DNA from: an uncultured Sphingobium sp.
GTDB taxonomy: Bacteria; Pseudomonadota; Alphaproteobacteria; Sphingomonadales; Sphingomonadaceae
Direction: 5' to 3'
Length of the DNA stretch: 7,918 bases
NCBI GenBank assembly: GCA_913773715.1
Contig: CAJYHD010000513.1
Location: 1-7,918 of the forward strand
Shown piece after piece: positions 6,687 to 7,918 of this stretch (its first letter is position 1; every line of letters starts with the position of its first letter). A model generated the notes under the pieces. It did no database searches. It was given only the letters and a program-made list of their open reading frames with translations, and had not been told where the DNA came from. A program made the position numbers and the translations under genes.

Positions 6687-6715
6687 TTGACGCCAAGCCT
6701 CCCTCTGCTTAGAGC
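6687..6715 (+). promoter_or_regulatory. Likely promoter of the tRNA-Glu gene
   Basis: TTGACG (6687-6692, 5 of 6 to consensus) and TAGAGC (6710-6715, only 3 of 6) are spaced by 17 nt. The predicted start near 6722 lies about 26 nt before the mature tRNA and is preceded by a GC-rich discriminator, typical of stable-RNA promoters under growth-rate control. An 8-bp inverted repeat (GGGGATGC 6669-6676, GCATCCCC 6716-6723) flanks it. The weak -10 keeps confidence moderate. Confidence 0.45.
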
Positions 6716-6747
6716 GCATCCCCTGCCCCGCGCCCAGCGCGACGGTT

Positions 6748-6822
6748 GGCCCCTTCGTCTAGCGGTTAGGACGCGGCCCTCTCACGGCTGAAACACGGGT
6801 TCGATTCCCGTAGGGGTCACCA
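6748..6822 (+). tRNA. tRNA-Glu, anticodon CTC
   Basis: This is a 75-nt tRNA with encoded CCA (6820-6822). The acceptor stem pairs 6748-6754 with 6812-6818 (7 bp, one G-U). The anticodon stem is CGGCC (6774-6778) with GGCTG (6786-6790), around loop CTCTCAC with anticodon CTC (6781-6783), which reads GAG. The T arm is ACGGG-TTCGATT-CCCGT. The opening TTCGTCTAGCGGTTAGGA is the usual tRNA-Glu D-arm pattern. The discriminator base is A. It is monocistronic, preceded by the small RNA terminator and a likely promoter. The DNA downstream is rearranged, which fits a tRNA gene as a recombination hot spot, but no repeated tRNA 3' end is seen in the window. Confidence 0.96.
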
Positions 6823-7060
6823 GCCAATTTCAAGCACTTAGCTGTGATATTGTCGGTAATAATCACCGATTTCGGTAATGGATCGGTTCTAAACACCCTG
6901 GAACGGTGGGAAACAGCTCGGCACATCACGGGCTTGCAAAGGTTTGGCGATTATGCACTTTACAAACCCGCACTAATTCTTGTTGCGACCCTGATACTGT
7001 TCCGGCACTCTCTGATGAAGGGGGCCAGGGATAGACGGTATCAACGTTTCGGGCGAGGTC
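6823..7060. other. Low-GC tRNA-flanking stretch without a supported gene
   Basis: GC falls to about 43 percent at 6841-6900, well below the rest of the window. The stretch has repeated TCGGTAAT (6853-6860 and 6872-6879) and two small inverted repeats: TCGGT/ACCGA (6853-6857, 6865-6869) and ACCGAT/ATCGGT (6865-6870, 6882-6887). No frame here has a ribosome site or a recognisable protein. A GTG-started frame from 6844 to 7128 reads as noise apart from one hydrophobic run. The composition suggests acquired or decaying DNA. Confidence 0.45.
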
Positions 7061-7333
7061 GTGACCGCTGGCACGGCGTTGGCGTGTCTGATCCTTATTT
7101 ACATCGGAAGCATCGCTACCGCATTTGAAGCACGTCAGCCCGGCGGCGAGCGGAACGCTGTCAAACTTTCGTTTCTGGGGCGTGCGTGGATAGCCTTCGT
7201 AGGGTTCTTTTTGGCCCTACTTGCATCTGCGCTCTCGATCATCGGTAAATGGACGGCCAGTCCATGCACTGCGAATGTGGCAGTCTGGGCTTTGCTAGCG
7301 GCTTTTGCTTGGGCGGTTTTTGCGACGATTTAG
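7061..7333 (+). CDS. Small membrane protein with three hydrophobic segments (start uncertain)
   Basis: A 90-residue frame of unknown function. Three membrane segments are visible: about residues 3-22 (AGTALACLILIYIGSIATAF), 42-63 (AWIAFVGFFLALLASALSII) and 71-89 (NVAVWALLAAFAWAVFA). A short polar stretch with several charged residues links the first two. Similar small inner-membrane proteins occur in sphingomonads to my recollection, without a known role. GTG at 7061 is the only in-frame start after a TGA at 7016-7018 and has no good ribosome site. The residues before it, PGIDGINVSGEVV (from 7025), read as genuine protein, so the true start is probably ATG at 7015. That ATG is now out of frame because of one extra G in GGGGG (7020-7024). 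The gene is either frameshifted at its start or affected by a sequencing error. The stop is TAG at 7331-7333. The next start codon, GTG at 7354, is only 20 nt away, suggesting a former two-gene operon. Confidence 0.6.
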   Translation: MTAGTALACLILIYIGSIATAFEARQPGGERNAVKLSFLGRAWIAFVGFFLALLASALSIIGKWTASPCTANVAVWALLAAFAWAVFATI

Positions 7334-7353
7334 ATCATTAGGGGGATCAAATA

Positions 7354-7494
7354 GTGGCACTAACTCTTGAAGCTGAACAGCGAATGGCCGATGTCGGGCT
7401 TGTCGGCTTCTTCACGGGTGACCAAGCCGCGAGACCGGACGCCCCTTCACCTTCCCGGGTTCCGAAGCGCAGTGGTCGGGGCTCACCGACATGA
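7354..7494 (+). pseudogene. Truncated 5' end of a second gene of the small-membrane-protein operon
   Basis: A strong ribosome site, AGGGGG (7340-7345), sits 8 nt before GTG at 7354, so a real gene began here. The first residues, VALTLEAEQRMADVGLVGFF followed by TGDQAA, read as an ordinary protein N-terminus and recall a short conserved hypothetical of sphingomonads (inference from memory). After about residue 26 the frame turns into Pro/Arg/Ser-rich nonsense (RPDAPSPSRVPKRSGRGSPT) and stops at TGA 7492-7494. At that point the DNA belongs to another gene read in a different frame. The original gene therefore lost nearly all of its length. Its 46-codon remnant ends on the ATG at 7491 through an ATGA overlap. 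Confidence 0.6.
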
Positions 7495-7913
7495 CCGACG
7501 CCGGTCAACTTGCGCGTCATCTGCTGTGGGCGGCGGAAACCGAGGCCGCGCATGACGAAGCCTTCAATGTGGTCAATGGCGACATTTTCCGCTGGCAGTG
7601 GATGTGGACTCGCATCGCCGACTGGTTCGGCATCGAGGCCACGCCGTTCGATGGCACCGATCGGCCTTTGGAACAGCAAATGGCGGATGATGCCGGATTA
7701 TGGCGTGAGATCGCGACCCGCACAGGGCTGACGGAACCGCATCTTACTCGCCTAGCGTCACCCTGGCATACCGATGCCGACTTGGGTCGGCCAATCGAGG
7801 TCGTGACAGACATGTCCAAAAGCCGGCGTCTTGGTTTCGCCAGGTACCAACCCACCGCCGATGCATTCTTCACGCTGTTTGAGCGACTTCGCGCTGATAG
7901 GCTGATCTCGTAA
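7428..7913 (+). pseudogene. C-terminal fragment of an SDR (PRISE/VEP1-like) oxidoreductase
   Basis: The frame from RETGRPFTFPGS (starting 7428) to the TAA at 7911-7913 gives about 161 residues. It matches the C-terminal part of progesterone-5beta-reductase/iridoid-synthase-like short-chain dehydrogenases, which are normally about 350 residues. Family-typical stretches are GLTDMTDA (about residues 18-25), AFNVVNGDIFRWQWMW (about 45-60), ASPWHTDADLGRP (about 108-120) and VTDMSKSRRLGF (about 123-134). The N-terminal Rossmann nucleotide-binding half and the catalytic Tyr/Lys region are missing. An in-frame TGA at 7419-7421 closes the frame just upstream, with no start between. ATG at 7491 could start a 140-residue product, but it is an internal Met of the family motif. 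A working enzyme is not possible from this fragment. The rest of the gene is not in the window. Confidence 0.75.
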
Positions 7914-7918
7914 CTGCG

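Noticed and set aside
6844..7128. GTG-started plus-strand frame of 94 codons after the tRNA
   Set aside because: No ribosome site, mixed composition and an Arg/His-rich end that overlaps the membrane protein frame. At most its ATG at 7015 belongs to the frameshifted membrane protein.
1..7918. CRISPR array, insertion sequence or tRNA-end duplication
   Set aside because: No regularly spaced repeats, no transposase-like frame and no second copy of the tRNA 3' end were seen on either strand.

Overview
The window looks like chromosomal DNA from a sphingomonad alphaproteobacterium (Sphingomonas/Sphingobium/Novosphingobium type). This rests on high GC, the protein sequences (MHYT-PAS-GGDEF regulator, RhlE-like helicase, D-2-hydroxyacid FAD dehydrogenase, SapC-family protein) and a tRNA-Glu with an encoded CCA. 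It is inferred by reading and recall; no database search was run.

Layout. The left half is on the minus strand. Reading leftwards from about 4016 it holds a small secreted hypothetical protein (4016-3570), an RhlE-like DEAD-box RNA helicase (3449-2073), and a membrane-bound MHYT-PAS-PAS-GGDEF cyclic-di-GMP enzyme that starts with GTG at 1955 and runs off the left edge. A short divergent region near 4017-4089 separates these from plus-strand genes: an FAD-linked 2-hydroxyacid dehydrogenase (4090-5529) and a SapC-family protein (5677-6465).

Right of sapC is a non-coding cassette. It contains a well-formed small RNA gene (promoter TTGAAA-N17-TATCTT at 6522-6550, predicted RNA 6557-6663 with three hairpins, and a strong intrinsic terminator). 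A tRNA-Glu(CTC) gene (6748-6822) follows with its own likely promoter. The single-stranded linker of the small RNA carries a UCCUCCCU anti-Shine-Dalgarno-like motif. This resembles the alphaproteobacterial alpha-r8 (MmgR/SuhB) family as I remember it.

Downstream of the tRNA the DNA changes character. A locally lower-GC stretch is followed by a small three-segment membrane protein whose natural start seems displaced by one extra G in a GGGGG run. It is followed by a good ribosome site and GTG that begin a gene broken off after about 26 codons. That gene is joined directly to the C-terminal part of an unrelated SDR (PRISE/VEP1-like) oxidoreductase. This tRNA-flanking segment is decaying or rearranged DNA.

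The genes do not form one pathway. The most noteworthy items are the small RNA with its promoter architecture and the chimeric junction at about 7425.
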